Position numbers and translations under genes: made by a program
Part shown: in pieces, positions 35,897 through 44,153 of the stretch
Layout of the letters: each line of letters starts with the position of its first letter
How positions within the stretch are numbered: position 1 is the first letter of the stretch
The notes under the pieces: generated by a model
Seen by the model: the letters and a program-made list of their open reading frames with translations, nothing else
Database searches by the model: none
Told to the model about the DNA's origin: nothing
Assembly: GCF_009861505.1 (NCBI RefSeq)
Contig: NZ_WTFT01000025.1
Coordinates: 73,451 to 137,450 of the forward strand
Direction of reading: 5' to 3'
Source: Pseudomonas izuensis
GTDB lineage: Bacteria; Pseudomonadota; Gammaproteobacteria; Pseudomonadales; Pseudomonadaceae
Length of the DNA stretch: 64,000 bases

Positions 35897-36670
35897 CTAG
35901 AGTCCGCTGACCAAATGACCGCCGTCGACAGCAAGGGTTGCACCAGTGATATGCCGACCACCGTCACCGGTCAACAGCAGCAAGGGTGCATCGAGATCTG
36001 ACAATTCACCGAAACGACGACTGGGAATACGTTTGCGCAAGCGCTCTCCCGCTTCGCTGCTGAGAAAGGCCCGGTTCAAATCGGTGACCACGTAGCCGGG
36101 TAACAATGCGTTGACGCGAATTCTGTACCGAGCGAGTTCCAGTGCCAAAGCCTTGGTGGCCTGCACCACACCCGCCTTGGAAATTGAATAAGGCGCTACC
36201 GCACCCGCGACCCGCTCACCAAGTATTGATGCGGTATTGATGATCACACCGCCCTTCCCGGCGGCCACCATGCGCCGCGCGCCTTCGGTGGCAACCAACC
36301 AGCCGCCTTTCAGATTGGTATCAAGCACCGAGTCGAAATCCGCTGCAGTTTGTTCAAGGGCGGGCTTGGTGATCGTCACACCGGCATTGTTCAGGATGAT
36401 GTCCGGCGCTCCCAGTCGCTCACAAACTTCATCGAAGGCGCGACGTACGCTATGCGCATCGGATACCTCCATGGCTACCGCCGAAACCTTCCCGGGCATA
36501 TCCGCAGCCAGCTCACGCAAGCGATCAATCCGCCGGGCCGCCAATACCACTTCGGCACCGGCTGCTGCCAGGACTCGGGCGCAATGTAGCCCCAACCCCG
36601 AAGAGGCGCCGGTAACCAGTGCCCGCTTACCTTCCAGTCCGAACAATTTGTGCAGTGCGGCATCGACCAT
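35897..36670 (-). CDS. Short-chain dehydrogenase/reductase
   Basis: A classical SDR of 257 residues: NAD(P) motif VTGASSGLGLHCAR, NNAG, catalytic Ser in NTASILG and the YSISK motif (Y-x3-K). The Arg after beta2 (LAARRIDRL) hints at NADP(H) preference. It would oxidise or reduce a hydroxyl, possibly a 3-hydroxyacyl-CoA as LvaD does. It is the first gene of the minus-strand SDR-kinase-DUF6285 operon, whose promoter carries a cluster operator. Confidence 0.9.
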   Translation of the reverse strand: MVDAALHKLFGLEGKRALVTGASSGLGLHCARVLAAAGAEVVLAARRIDRLRELAADMPGKVSAVAMEVSDAHSVRRAFDEVCERLGAPDIILNNAGVTITKPALEQTAADFDSVLDTNLKGGWLVATEGARRMVAAGKGGVIINTASILGERVAGAVAPYSISKAGVVQATKALALELARYRIRVNALLPGYVVTDLNRAFLSSEAGERLRKRIPSRRFGELSDLDAPLLLLTGDGGRHITGATLAVDGGHLVSGL

Positions 36671-36699
36671 GACAGTAACCTCGACATTTCTTTCAAAAA

Positions 36700-36713
36700 A
36701 TCATATCAATTGT
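36700..36713. promoter_or_regulatory. Cluster operator between the SDR and thioesterase genes
   Basis: ATCATATCAATTGT matches 8 of 10 fixed positions of ATNATNTANATNAT. On the minus strand TTGCGT, 18 bases and TATGAT form a promoter for the SDR operon with the site over its -10. A weak second match (7/10) lies at 36767-36780, near the thioesterase start. Confidence 0.45.
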
Positions 36714-36795
36714 ATATATCTTTACGCAAGAATTGTCGAGCCACTGTCAACGCCATTAATATCTAAATGATTCATACAAAAACAAAGGTGCACAA

Positions 36796-37665
36796 ATGGC
36801 AACACAACGCCCTCAACCCCCTCAAAGCTTCGCTGAATTGGTCCAGCTAACCCCTCACGAAGGCCTGTATCAAGGCTTGTGCGGTCAAGCCAATCTGTCT
36901 GGCAATGTTTTCGGCGGCCAACTGATGGCGCAGGCCTTCTACGCTGCTGCATCCCAGGTTGAACCTGCCAGAGCATTGCGCTCGTTGCATGCCAGTTTCC
37001 TGCGCCCGCATCCGCTCACGCCACCTCCTCGATACCAAGTTGAGCCCACCCTGCAAGGCCGTAGCTTCAGCAACCTGGACGTACAGGTGCAACTCCAGAA
37101 CCAGGCCTGTCTACGTGCCAGCTTGTGCTTCCAGCATCCAGAAGAAGGCGCATGTCATGCCCACCCCTTTCCCGACGCACCAGGTCCGGAGGGGTTGCCG
37201 GATCTGGTGGAACTTGCCGAGCACTATCGCGAACGATTGAGCGAGGGAATGGGACGAGTCCTGGGCAGGTCTCAACTGCATGAGCTACGTCCAGTAGACA
37301 GCGAGGCATTTCTGTTCTGCGAAGGTCGTAGTACGCGATTGCGCTACTGGATGCGCAGTCGCCTGCCTGTCGCAGATGATCCGCGCCTGCATGAAGCGGC
37401 GTTGATCTACATGTCGGACGCCTGGGTCAACAGCCCCATGGTTCTGCCACATGTGGACGAACGCCTGTCGCGGCAATTTTTTGCCCCCACCTTGAGCCAC
37501 ACCCTATGGTTTCACGAAACGCCGAATGTGAATCAATGGTTACTGTTCGACCTGCAAAGCCCTGCTCTGCGTGGCGGAGCCGGGCTCGTCAGTGGAGACA
37601 TTTTTGACCAGCGAGGCGTTCTGGTGGCGAGCGTTGCGCAGCATTCCCTGTTTCGCCAGAGTTGA
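36796..37665 (+). CDS. Acyl-CoA thioesterase (TesB-like)
   Basis: The 289-residue double hot-dog thioesterase has NVFGGQLMAQAFYAA and LHASFLRPHPLTPPPRY in the first half, LIYMSDAWVNSPMVLPH with the catalytic-region Asp and DLQSPALRGGAGLVSGDIFDQRGVLVASVAQHSLFR in the second. It is a paralogue of the thioesterase at 28.9 kb. It is a single-gene unit divergent from the SDR-kinase operon. Confidence 0.92.
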   Translation: MATQRPQPPQSFAELVQLTPHEGLYQGLCGQANLSGNVFGGQLMAQAFYAAASQVEPARALRSLHASFLRPHPLTPPPRYQVEPTLQGRSFSNLDVQVQLQNQACLRASLCFQHPEEGACHAHPFPDAPGPEGLPDLVELAEHYRERLSEGMGRVLGRSQLHELRPVDSEAFLFCEGRSTRLRYWMRSRLPVADDPRLHEAALIYMSDAWVNSPMVLPHVDERLSRQFFAPTLSHTLWFHETPNVNQWLLFDLQSPALRGGAGLVSGDIFDQRGVLVASVAQHSLFRQS

Positions 37666-37717
37666 TGAGCACCAGATCACAGAAGGCGCCGAAAAACCAC
37701 TAGCACACTTGTCACAG

Positions 37718-37738
37718 GCATGCTTATCATTAGCATAC
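37718..37738. promoter_or_regulatory. Probable MarR operator upstream of the efflux operon
   Basis: GCATGCT and AGCATAC flank a TATCATT centre, giving an imperfect inverted repeat 23 bases before the MarR start. MarR-EmrAB systems are typically autorepressed through such a site; the assignment is inference. Confidence 0.5.
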
Positions 37739-37760
37739 TAACGTTAATTCCGGTGCAACC

Positions 37761-38228
37761 ATGTCTACACCTGTGACCTTGGGTTTCGTCCTGCACGATG
37801 CTGCACGCTTGATGCGTAAGCGATTCGAACAGCGTTCCCGGCATACCGGCCTGACCCGCTCGCAATGGCACGTTCTGGCCATTCTTTCGAAAAACGAGGG
37901 CATTCACCAGAAAGGCCTGGCCGATCTTATGGAAATCGAATCGATCACGCTGGTGCGGTTACTCGACAAAATGCAGGAGCGCAATTTGATCGAACGTCGT
38001 CCGCACCCCAGCGATCGTCGGGTCACACAACTTTTCATGACGCCCGAAGCAGTGCCATTACTGGATGTCTTGCGCGGGCTGGGCAATCAGACCCGCAGCG
38101 AGGCGGTAGGGAATTTTTCGGATGAAGAACAACGTCAGTTGTTCGACTTGCTATCGCGCATGCGCGAACACTTGATTGACGCCTGCAATCAACCCGTCGA
38201 TACCGTTGCCGAGGTAGATCATGTCTGA
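37761..38228 (+). CDS. MarR-family transcriptional regulator
   Basis: The protein has 155 residues with a winged-helix core: LTRSQWHVLAILSKNEGIHQKGLADLMEIESITLVRLLDKMQERNLIERR-type helices ending in the wing HPSDRRVTQLFMT. Such regulators repress adjacent drug pumps and release DNA on binding phenolic or hydrophobic ligands. The gene overlaps the pump membrane-fusion gene by 8 bases, so it is the local repressor of that operon. Its own promoter contains a different palindrome from the catabolic operator. Confidence 0.92.
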   Translation: MSTPVTLGFVLHDAARLMRKRFEQRSRHTGLTRSQWHVLAILSKNEGIHQKGLADLMEIESITLVRLLDKMQERNLIERRPHPSDRRVTQLFMTPEAVPLLDVLRGLGNQTRSEAVGNFSDEEQRQLFDLLSRMREHLIDACNQPVDTVAEVDHV

Positions 38229-39423
38229 GTCCGCGATTCCCACCGCACCGGCCAAGCCCCACATACACATCAAACCAGGTCCGGAAGGTCGCGGACTGGG
38301 ACCCGCGCACCCGGGCCAAGAACGTACGGGGCAAAATAACCCGCCAGGGTATGACGACGTCACCACCCATCTAAAACGGCATCGCGTTCGTAAGACGCTG
38401 TTCCTGCTGATTCCATTAGCCTTGCTCGCAGGCGGCTATCTGTATGCAACCGGCGGCCGGGTGATTTCTACTGATAACGCCTACATACAGGCCGACAAGG
38501 TCGCAGTCTCAACCGATGTGTCCGGGCTGGTCGATGCCATCGAAGTCAAGGATAACCAGACAGTGTCGCGTGGGCAGGTGCTATTCCGGCTGAATGCCGA
38601 ACCCTTCCAGATTGCCCTGGCCAGTGCAACCGCCAACCTTGGAACGGTACGTAACCAGATTCTCAACCAGCAAGCCAGTTATAGTCAGGCACTGGCCGAA
38701 ATCGACCAGGCTCAGTCCGAGTTGCCGTTTTTCGAACAGGCATTCCAGCGCCAGGAAAAACTACTGGCAGTCAATGCAGTATCCCGCACCACCTATGACC
38801 AGGCACGCCATGACCTGGACACCACGCTGAAAAAAATAGCCGTCGCCAAGGCCCAGGCCAAGGCAGTCCTGGCGCAATTGGGTGGCCGGCTGGACATTCC
38901 CGTGGAGCAACAGCCAGCCTGGCTGCAAGCAAAGGCTCAGGTCGACGAAGCGAAGCGCAACCTCAACAATTCGGTGGTGCGAGCGCCCTTTGACGGCATC
39001 GTTACCAATGTAGATTCCCTCCAGGTCGGCACTTATCTACAACCACCGCAATCAGGCATCAGCCTGGTGGCGAGCAATGCACTCTGGGTCGCGGCCCAAC
39101 CCAAGGAAACCGAATTGACTCACGTGCGGCCCGGTCAACCGGTAGAGATTCGTGTTGACAGTTATCCCGGCGTTATCTGGCACGGTTCAGTAGAGAGCAT
39201 CAGCCCGGCTTCAGGGTCGAGCTTCTCGTTGTTACCTGCACAGAACACCACGGGAAACTGGGTCAAGGTGGTGCAACGCATTCCGGTGCGCATTCGGATC
39301 GAAGATCAGGTTGGTAAACCACCGCTGCGCCATGGCATGAGCGTCGAGGCCGAGATCGACACCGGCCTCTCTCGTGGCATGGCTGGCGGGTTGTTCGCCC
39401 ACCAGGAAACTGGTCATGAGTGA
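38221..39423 (+). CDS. EmrA-type membrane fusion protein
   Basis: The 400-residue protein has a cytoplasmic His- and Pro-rich N-terminus, one membrane segment (about residues 58-78, LFLLIPLALLAGGYLYA), then the HlyD lipoyl/barrel hybrid: ISTDNAYIQADKVAVSTDVSG, a long coiled coil (about 140-245) and VVRAPFDGIVTNVDSLQVGTYLQP. It bridges the inner-membrane transporter to an outer-membrane channel such as TolC, not encoded here. The pump may expel the toxic substrate or its metabolites; that role is inferred from location. Confidence 0.93.
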   Translation: MSESAIPTAPAKPHIHIKPGPEGRGLGPAHPGQERTGQNNPPGYDDVTTHLKRHRVRKTLFLLIPLALLAGGYLYATGGRVISTDNAYIQADKVAVSTDVSGLVDAIEVKDNQTVSRGQVLFRLNAEPFQIALASATANLGTVRNQILNQQASYSQALAEIDQAQSELPFFEQAFQRQEKLLAVNAVSRTTYDQARHDLDTTLKKIAVAKAQAKAVLAQLGGRLDIPVEQQPAWLQAKAQVDEAKRNLNNSVVRAPFDGIVTNVDSLQVGTYLQPPQSGISLVASNALWVAAQPKETELTHVRPGQPVEIRVDSYPGVIWHGSVESISPASGSSFSLLPAQNTTGNWVKVVQRIPVRIRIEDQVGKPPLRHGMSVEAEIDTGLSRGMAGGLFAHQETGHE

Positions 39424-40948
39424 GGGAGGCGTCGCTCCCAATCGTGCGCTGCTGACCTGTTGCGTCGTCCTTGCCGTGATCATGCAGGCGCTGGATACCA
39501 CCATCGCCAACGTCGCCTTGCCGTATATGCAGGGCAGTGTTTCGGCCAGCGCTGATCAGATCAACTGGGTACTGACCTCCTACATCGTCGCCGCTGCAAT
39601 CATGACGCAGCCATCGGCCTTTCTGGCCCGCCGCTTCGGCCGTAAACGCGTATTGCTCAGCGCGATCGTCGGCTTCGTCATCACCTCCATACTCTGCGGC
39701 CTGGCGCAGTCATTGGAACAAATCATCCTGTTCCGATTACTGCAAGGGCTGGCGGGCGCGGCACTAGTGCCGCTGTCACAGGGCATCATGCTCGACAGTT
39801 ACAGCCTCCAGGAGCGCGGTTCGGCGATGGCGTTGTTCGGGGTGTCGGTGATGGTCGGTCCGGTCCTGGGGCCGGTGCTGGGTGGCTGGCTGACAGAACA
39901 TCTGAACTGGCGCTGGGTTTTTTTCATCAACCTGCCGATTGGCCTGTTGGCATTTATCGGTTTGATGAAATATGTCCGCGAAACTCCCGTCGACCGTGAA
40001 ACACGCCTGGACTGGTTGGGGTTTGGCTCTTTGAGCGTGGCAATTTTGGCCTTTCAGCTGTTTCTGGACCGCGGCGAACAGCTGGACTGGTTCAGTTCGG
40101 GGGAAATCCTCCTCGAACTGGTGGTAGCGCTGGTGGCGAGCTATGTATTTCTGGTGCACATGTTCACGGCCGACAAGCCCTTCATCAGCCCCAGCCTGTT
40201 CAAGGACCGTAACTTTGCGCTGGGCGTTGTGTTTATCTTCATCATCGGCATCACCTATCTGGCCTCACTGGCCCTGATGACCCCCTACTTACAAAAGCTG
40301 ATGGGTTATCCGGTGCTCGATGCTGGTCTGGCCATGGGCCCCAGAGGGTTGGGCACCATGCTTACGATGTTCCTGGCCGGGCGGATTATCGGCAAGGTCG
40401 ACACCCGCTGGCTGCTGTTCACCGGGCTGCTGCTCTCGGCATTGTCGATGCACTGGATGTCCGGTTGGACACCGGATGTATCGATGCACACCTTGATCGC
40501 CGTAGGCTTCGTACAGGGAGCCAGCCTTGGTTTGTTATTCGTGCCGCTCAACACCATTGCCTTCGCTACGCTGGACCCTAACCTTCGAGCCGATGGCACG
40601 GGATTGTTCAGCCTATCGCGAAACGTCGGCTCCAGTGTCGGCATCTCTCTGGTGACGGTTCTGCTGACCCGCAATACCCAAGTACTGCACGAAGAAATCA
40701 GCGGCCTGGTGACGCCGTTCAACAGAGCATTGGAAAGCTGGACGGCCAACACTTTCTTCAACCCTGCTGGCGCTGCAGGGCGGGCACTGCTGGACCAGAC
40801 AATCACTTACCAGGCTACCAGCATGGCCTACCTTAATGACTTCAAATTGCTGATGCTGCTGGCGATTGCGGTCATGCCGCTGTTGCTGCTGATGCGGCCC
40901 ACTGGCAAGTCCCATGGGGGCGCTGAGGAAGCGATGGTGCTCGACTGA
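39416..40948 (+). CDS. EmrB-type DHA2 major facilitator, 14 transmembrane segments
   Basis: The ATG at 39416 overlaps the end of the EmrA-type gene by 8 bases and gives 510 residues. The DHA2 signatures are QALDTTIANVALPYMQG (motif D1), RRFGRKRVLL (motif A), FRLLQGLAGAALVPLSQ (motif B) and GPVLGPVLGGWL (motif C). It is a proton-driven exporter of hydrophobic compounds working with the fusion protein upstream. It converges with the flavin reductase gene. Confidence 0.95.
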   Translation: MSEGGVAPNRALLTCCVVLAVIMQALDTTIANVALPYMQGSVSASADQINWVLTSYIVAAAIMTQPSAFLARRFGRKRVLLSAIVGFVITSILCGLAQSLEQIILFRLLQGLAGAALVPLSQGIMLDSYSLQERGSAMALFGVSVMVGPVLGPVLGGWLTEHLNWRWVFFINLPIGLLAFIGLMKYVRETPVDRETRLDWLGFGSLSVAILAFQLFLDRGEQLDWFSSGEILLELVVALVASYVFLVHMFTADKPFISPSLFKDRNFALGVVFIFIIGITYLASLALMTPYLQKLMGYPVLDAGLAMGPRGLGTMLTMFLAGRIIGKVDTRWLLFTGLLLSALSMHWMSGWTPDVSMHTLIAVGFVQGASLGLLFVPLNTIAFATLDPNLRADGTGLFSLSRNVGSSVGISLVTVLLTRNTQVLHEEISGLVTPFNRALESWTANTFFNPAGAAGRALLDQTITYQATSMAYLNDFKLLMLLAIAVMPLLLLMRPTGKSHGGAEEAMVLD

Positions 40949-40979
40949 GGGATGGCGCCCACGAGTGGCGCCACTCCTG

Positions 40980-41927
40980 TTACACCCGGGTATTGCGGAT
41001 AATCTTCTGCAGCAAGCCCTTGAGCAAGGCCAGGTCGTCCCAATCCAGGCCTTCGATGGCTTTCTGCTCGGCGGACTTGGCCTGCACGAACAACTTCACC
41101 GTTAGCTCGCGCCCCTTCCCCGTCAGGTCGAACTGGCGCGATACGCCCTCGCCTTCCACCGTAATCCAGCCAGCAGTCACCAGCCGGTCCATCTCTGCGT
41201 CATCGAAATGATGCTCGCCCAGACTCAGGATCTGATTGATCTGCGCCAAGGTCCGGTGCTTGCCGGCGGCGAGCACGCTGAGGACGAAGTACCCGCACTC
41301 GCTCAGCCCCATTGCCTGCCAGGCTGAACGCACCGGCACGGCCAATTGCATGGACGCCACACCGAGCAGAAAGCCCAGGTAGTCCTTGTTGAAACTACTG
41401 CTCACATCCTCGGGTTCGGTGACTGCTGCGGCTGCGCGCGGGAAGACCTTGGCATACTTTCCGCCATGGAATGCCAAGGGAGGATGGGCCCAATGATCGA
41501 ACGCTATGACTTCCCCCACGAAAATTATGTGGTCGCCACCCTCATAGCGGTAGCTAGTGCGGCACTGGAAGCGTGCAGAACAGTCACCCAGCAACGGAAT
41601 GTCACCGGCCCCCCGCTCCAGCGCAAGCCCCTCGAACTTGTCGATGCCACGCTTGGAAAAACGGTCGGACATCGACTGCTGGTCGGCTGCCAGCACGTGC
41701 ACGGCGAAATACTCGCCCTCCATGAACGCCGGCAAGCTGCCGGAGGTCTTGGTCAGACTCCAGAGCACCATGGGCGGCTCCAGTGACACAGAATTGAAAC
41801 TACTGGCTGTCAACCCGACGTCCCGGCCTTCGGCATCCTGGGTGGTGACAATGGTAACGCCGGTGGCGAAAGCGCCCAGCGCATTGCGGAACTGCCGGCT
41901 ATCAATAGCCACATTTGACTGACTCAC
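40980..41927 (-). CDS. Flavin reductase with C-terminal MarR-like domain
   Basis: The protein has 315 residues and starts with GTG after GAGGAG. Residues 1-165 are an HpaC-type flavin reductase domain (FRNALGAFATGVTIVTT, GLTASSFNSVSLEPPMVLWSL, FAVHVLAADQ). Residues about 195-315 look like a winged helix (SECGYFVLSVLAAGKHRTLAQINQIL, DAEMDRLVTAGWITVEG). The same size and layout are known from the reductase component of the Acinetobacter p-hydroxyphenylacetate hydroxylase, where the C-terminal domain gates activity by binding the substrate. No flavin-dependent oxygenase lies beside it, so its partner is elsewhere or unknown. Confidence 0.88.
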   Translation of the reverse strand: MSQSNVAIDSRQFRNALGAFATGVTIVTTQDAEGRDVGLTASSFNSVSLEPPMVLWSLTKTSGSLPAFMEGEYFAVHVLAADQQSMSDRFSKRGIDKFEGLALERGAGDIPLLGDCSARFQCRTSYRYEGGDHIIFVGEVIAFDHWAHPPLAFHGGKYAKVFPRAAAAVTEPEDVSSSFNKDYLGFLLGVASMQLAVPVRSAWQAMGLSECGYFVLSVLAAGKHRTLAQINQILSLGEHHFDDAEMDRLVTAGWITVEGEGVSRQFDLTGKGRELTVKLFVQAKSAEQKAIEGLDWDDLALLKGLLQKIIRNTRV

Positions 41928-41982
41928 GCTGCTCTCCTCGGTTCACCGCTGTTCACCCAGTGCAGGCGAACGATTTGATAAA

Positions 41983-41996
41983 ATCATATTAATTAT
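41983..41996. promoter_or_regulatory. Cluster operator between flavin reductase and flavoprotein genes (site 1)
   Basis: ATCATATTAATTAT matches 9 of 10 fixed positions of ATNATNTANATNAT. An identical 14-mer is found at 55638-55651. It lies 56 bases upstream of the flavin reductase start. Confidence 0.55.
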
Positions 41997-42039
41997 ATAT
42001 CTATTAATCAAGCCAAATGCTGCGAACAGGTATTGTGTA

Positions 42040-42062
42040 TTCATATAAATCATATATACCAT
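42040..42062. promoter_or_regulatory. Two overlapping cluster operators before the flavoprotein gene (sites 2 and 3)
   Basis: TTCATATAAATCAT (42040-42053) and ATCATATATACCAT (42049-42062) each match 9 of 10 positions and are offset by 9 bases. This tandem lies 39-61 bases upstream of the gene at 42101. Confidence 0.5.
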
Positions 42063-42100
42063 AAAACCGAGAATTACCTTCAGTCAGAAGAGCCATAACA

Positions 42101-43213
42101 ATGAAGACTAAAGTTTGTGAAATGCTAGGCATCGAATTGCCAATCTTCGCTTTCTCCCACTGTCGGGACGTCGTAGCTGAAGTGTCCAAGGCCGGCGGTA
42201 TGGGGGTATTGGGCGTCAGCGGGTTCTCACCCGAACAGCTTGAACAGGAGCTGATGTGGATTGACGAGCACATCGAAGGTCACCCCTACGCCGTGGACAT
42301 CCTCATCCCAAATCGCTATGAGCAATCGGCTGCGCGCCTTCAGGGGTTGCCGCCACTACCCGAAGCCAACCAACGCTTTCTCGGCAAGCTCTGTGACGAT
42401 GCCGGCATGGCCCCCTTACCGGCCGGCGAATCGCAGCGGATGGTCGAGGAGTACCTGGAACGTCTGCACATGACCCCTGAATCGGCGGAGGAGCTGATTG
42501 AAATTTCGTTACGCCACCCACTGGTGAAATTGGTGGTCAATGCGCTGGGTACTCCACCCCGGCACAAGGTCGACGAACTTCACGCCCGAGGCGTTAAAGT
42601 CGGCTCGTTGGTAGGGCGGCTGGACCACGCCAAGGCACAAGTTGAAGCTGGAGTGGACATCATTATCGCTCAAGGCAGCGAGGCCGGCGGGCATACCGGC
42701 ACGGTCAGTTCGATGGTGCTCTGGCCCCAAGTGGTCGATGCCGTTGCCCCGATCCCGGTATTGGCTGCGGGCGGCATTGGTCGTGGCCGACAGATGGCCG
42801 CCGCCATGGCAATGGGCGCCGAGGGCGTCTGGTGCGGTTCCATCTGGCTGGGCACCGACAAGAGTGAACTGGCCCCTGAAATGAAGCAGCGGTTGTTTGA
42901 CGCTCGTTCGGAAGAGGCTATTCAGTCCCGCGTGATGACCGGTAAACCCTGTCGCATGTTGCGCAGCAAACTCACAGAAGCATTCGAACAACCCGGCGCG
43001 CCAAAACCGTTGCCAATGCCGTTGCAGACCATTTCGGTGTACGAAACGCGTACCCGTATCGAACGCGCCCATGCTGTGGACTACATGAGCCATCCGGTGG
43101 GCCAGATCGTTGGCGACATGCACGGTGAAACCACCGTAAAGGAAATCTTCTACAACATGCTCAGCGAATACTTGGACGCCACCGAGCGGCTGCAGGCTCT
43201 GGTCGGCGAATAA
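42101..43213 (+). CDS. Nitronate monooxygenase/IpdC-like FMN oxidoreductase
   Basis: The protein has 370 residues. N-terminal MKTKVCEMLGIELPIFAFS and AEVSKAGGMGVLG resemble the IpdC branch of NMO-type flavoproteins, and the flavin/active-site motif IAQGSEAGGHTGTVSS keeps the His that the copy at 12.6 kb lacks. GGIGRGRQMAAAMAMGAEGV binds the FMN phosphate. IpdC in mycobacterial steroid degradation is required for late ring C/D catabolism, so an oxidoreductase step on a CoA ester is the best guess. The gene follows a triple-operator region and precedes the MhpD-like gene. Confidence 0.85.
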   Translation: MKTKVCEMLGIELPIFAFSHCRDVVAEVSKAGGMGVLGVSGFSPEQLEQELMWIDEHIEGHPYAVDILIPNRYEQSAARLQGLPPLPEANQRFLGKLCDDAGMAPLPAGESQRMVEEYLERLHMTPESAEELIEISLRHPLVKLVVNALGTPPRHKVDELHARGVKVGSLVGRLDHAKAQVEAGVDIIIAQGSEAGGHTGTVSSMVLWPQVVDAVAPIPVLAAGGIGRGRQMAAAMAMGAEGVWCGSIWLGTDKSELAPEMKQRLFDARSEEAIQSRVMTGKPCRMLRSKLTEAFEQPGAPKPLPMPLQTISVYETRTRIERAHAVDYMSHPVGQIVGDMHGETTVKEIFYNMLSEYLDATERLQALVGE

Positions 43214-43227
43214 GCCAATGTGTTTCC

Positions 43228-43268
43228 GAGGGCCCGGTTCGTGTTCCCCACCGCCGGCCCTCTTTTTA
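43228..43268 (+). terminator. Intrinsic terminator-like hairpin between flavoprotein and MhpD-like genes
   Basis: GAGGGCCCGG pairs with the CCGGCCCTC side and is followed by CTTTTTATT. It lies between two co-directional genes, so it may give partial termination and lower the level of the downstream gene. Confidence 0.7.
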
Positions 43269-43287
43269 TTCCAGTGAGGTCCTCTCC

Positions 43288-44058
43288 ATGAACGAACAGG
43301 ACATCCACGTGCTGGCCGCACGCCTGTTAATGGCTCGCCAGGCTATGGAACCCGTGGAACCGCCTGCAGACATGACTAAGGCAGAGGCCAGCGCTGTCAA
43401 GCAGCGGACACTGGAGCTGATGACAGCAGGCGATCCGGCGCTCATCCGCGGGTACAAAGTTTCCATGTCGATGACCTGGGGCGCATTGACTGGCGACATG
43501 ATCATCCATGGGCCAGCCACACTGCCCAGGGATCGACTATTCGATCCGCTGGTGGAGACCGAGGCAGTGTTCCGCCTCGACAAAGCCCTGGATCCTACGG
43601 CCACCTTGGAAGAGTTGCTTGCCCATTCACATGTTTGCGCAGGAATCGAAGTCGCCGACAGCCGCTGGAGCGGATGGCGACCGAGCGCCAGCGAGCACAG
43701 CGCCCGAGGCATTCCCAATCGCGCCCAGATCGAAGCCGACAATGCCCTGAGCGGCATGCTGGTTTTGGGCGGACCGTGGATTGCAGCCCACGAGCTGGGT
43801 GATTTCAATCTCAATATGGCGGTCTGGCATGACCATCGCCATTTGGCCGAAGGCTCACTTCTCCACATCATGGATCATCCGGGCAACGCCGTACTTTGGC
43901 TCGCCCGGGAGCTGGCCAACAGTGGACTGATACTCGAGGCCGGAACCCTGGTCTCTACGGGCAATCCGTACCGCAATCTGATAACCGTGCCCGAATACGG
44001 CGGCCTGTTTGAAGCCCGCCTGGCCGGTGTTGGGTCTGCTTTCGTGACTTTTATATAA
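43288..44058 (+). CDS. 2-keto-4-pentenoate hydratase (MhpD/FAH superfamily)
   Basis: The 256-residue protein starts after GAGG. The family pattern is IRGYKVSMSM, LVETEAVFRLDK (metal ligand Glu), HVCAGIEVADSRW (Glu/Asp ligands), NRAQIEADNALSGMLVLG and LAVWLA-like late helices. MhpD-type enzymes hydrate 2-hydroxy-2,4-dienoates made by meta-cleavage, as TesE/HsaE do in steroid degradation. No extradiol dioxygenase or following aldolase is present in the window, so the donor pathway is not complete here. Confidence 0.88.
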   Translation: MNEQDIHVLAARLLMARQAMEPVEPPADMTKAEASAVKQRTLELMTAGDPALIRGYKVSMSMTWGALTGDMIIHGPATLPRDRLFDPLVETEAVFRLDKALDPTATLEELLAHSHVCAGIEVADSRWSGWRPSASEHSARGIPNRAQIEADNALSGMLVLGGPWIAAHELGDFNLNMAVWHDHRHLAEGSLLHIMDHPGNAVLWLARELANSGLILEAGTLVSTGNPYRNLITVPEYGGLFEARLAGVGSAFVTFI

Positions 44059-44075
44059 GGGTGATCGACGAGGGC

Positions 44076-44108
44076 TTGATGTGCATAAATATCAATGATA
44101 CATATGAT
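44076..44108 (+). promoter_or_regulatory. Promoter with cluster operator for the ADH-ALDH operon
   Basis: TTGATG (44076-44081), a 17-base spacer and TACATA (44099-44104) precede the gene at 44154. ATGATACATATGAT (44095-44108) matches 9 of 10 operator positions and covers the -10 box. Confidence 0.6.
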
Positions 44109-44153
44109 TAAATCTTTCCCTATATTAAGAAAAACAATAAGGAGTAGTGGCGC

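Noticed and set aside
36767..36780. Second operator copy next to the thioesterase gene
   Set aside because: Only 7 of 10 positions fit, no better than expected for AT-rich DNA.
40948..40980. TGGCGCC/GGCGCCA repeat between EmrB-type and flavin reductase genes as terminator
   Set aside because: The stem is short and self-complementary with no T-run on either strand.
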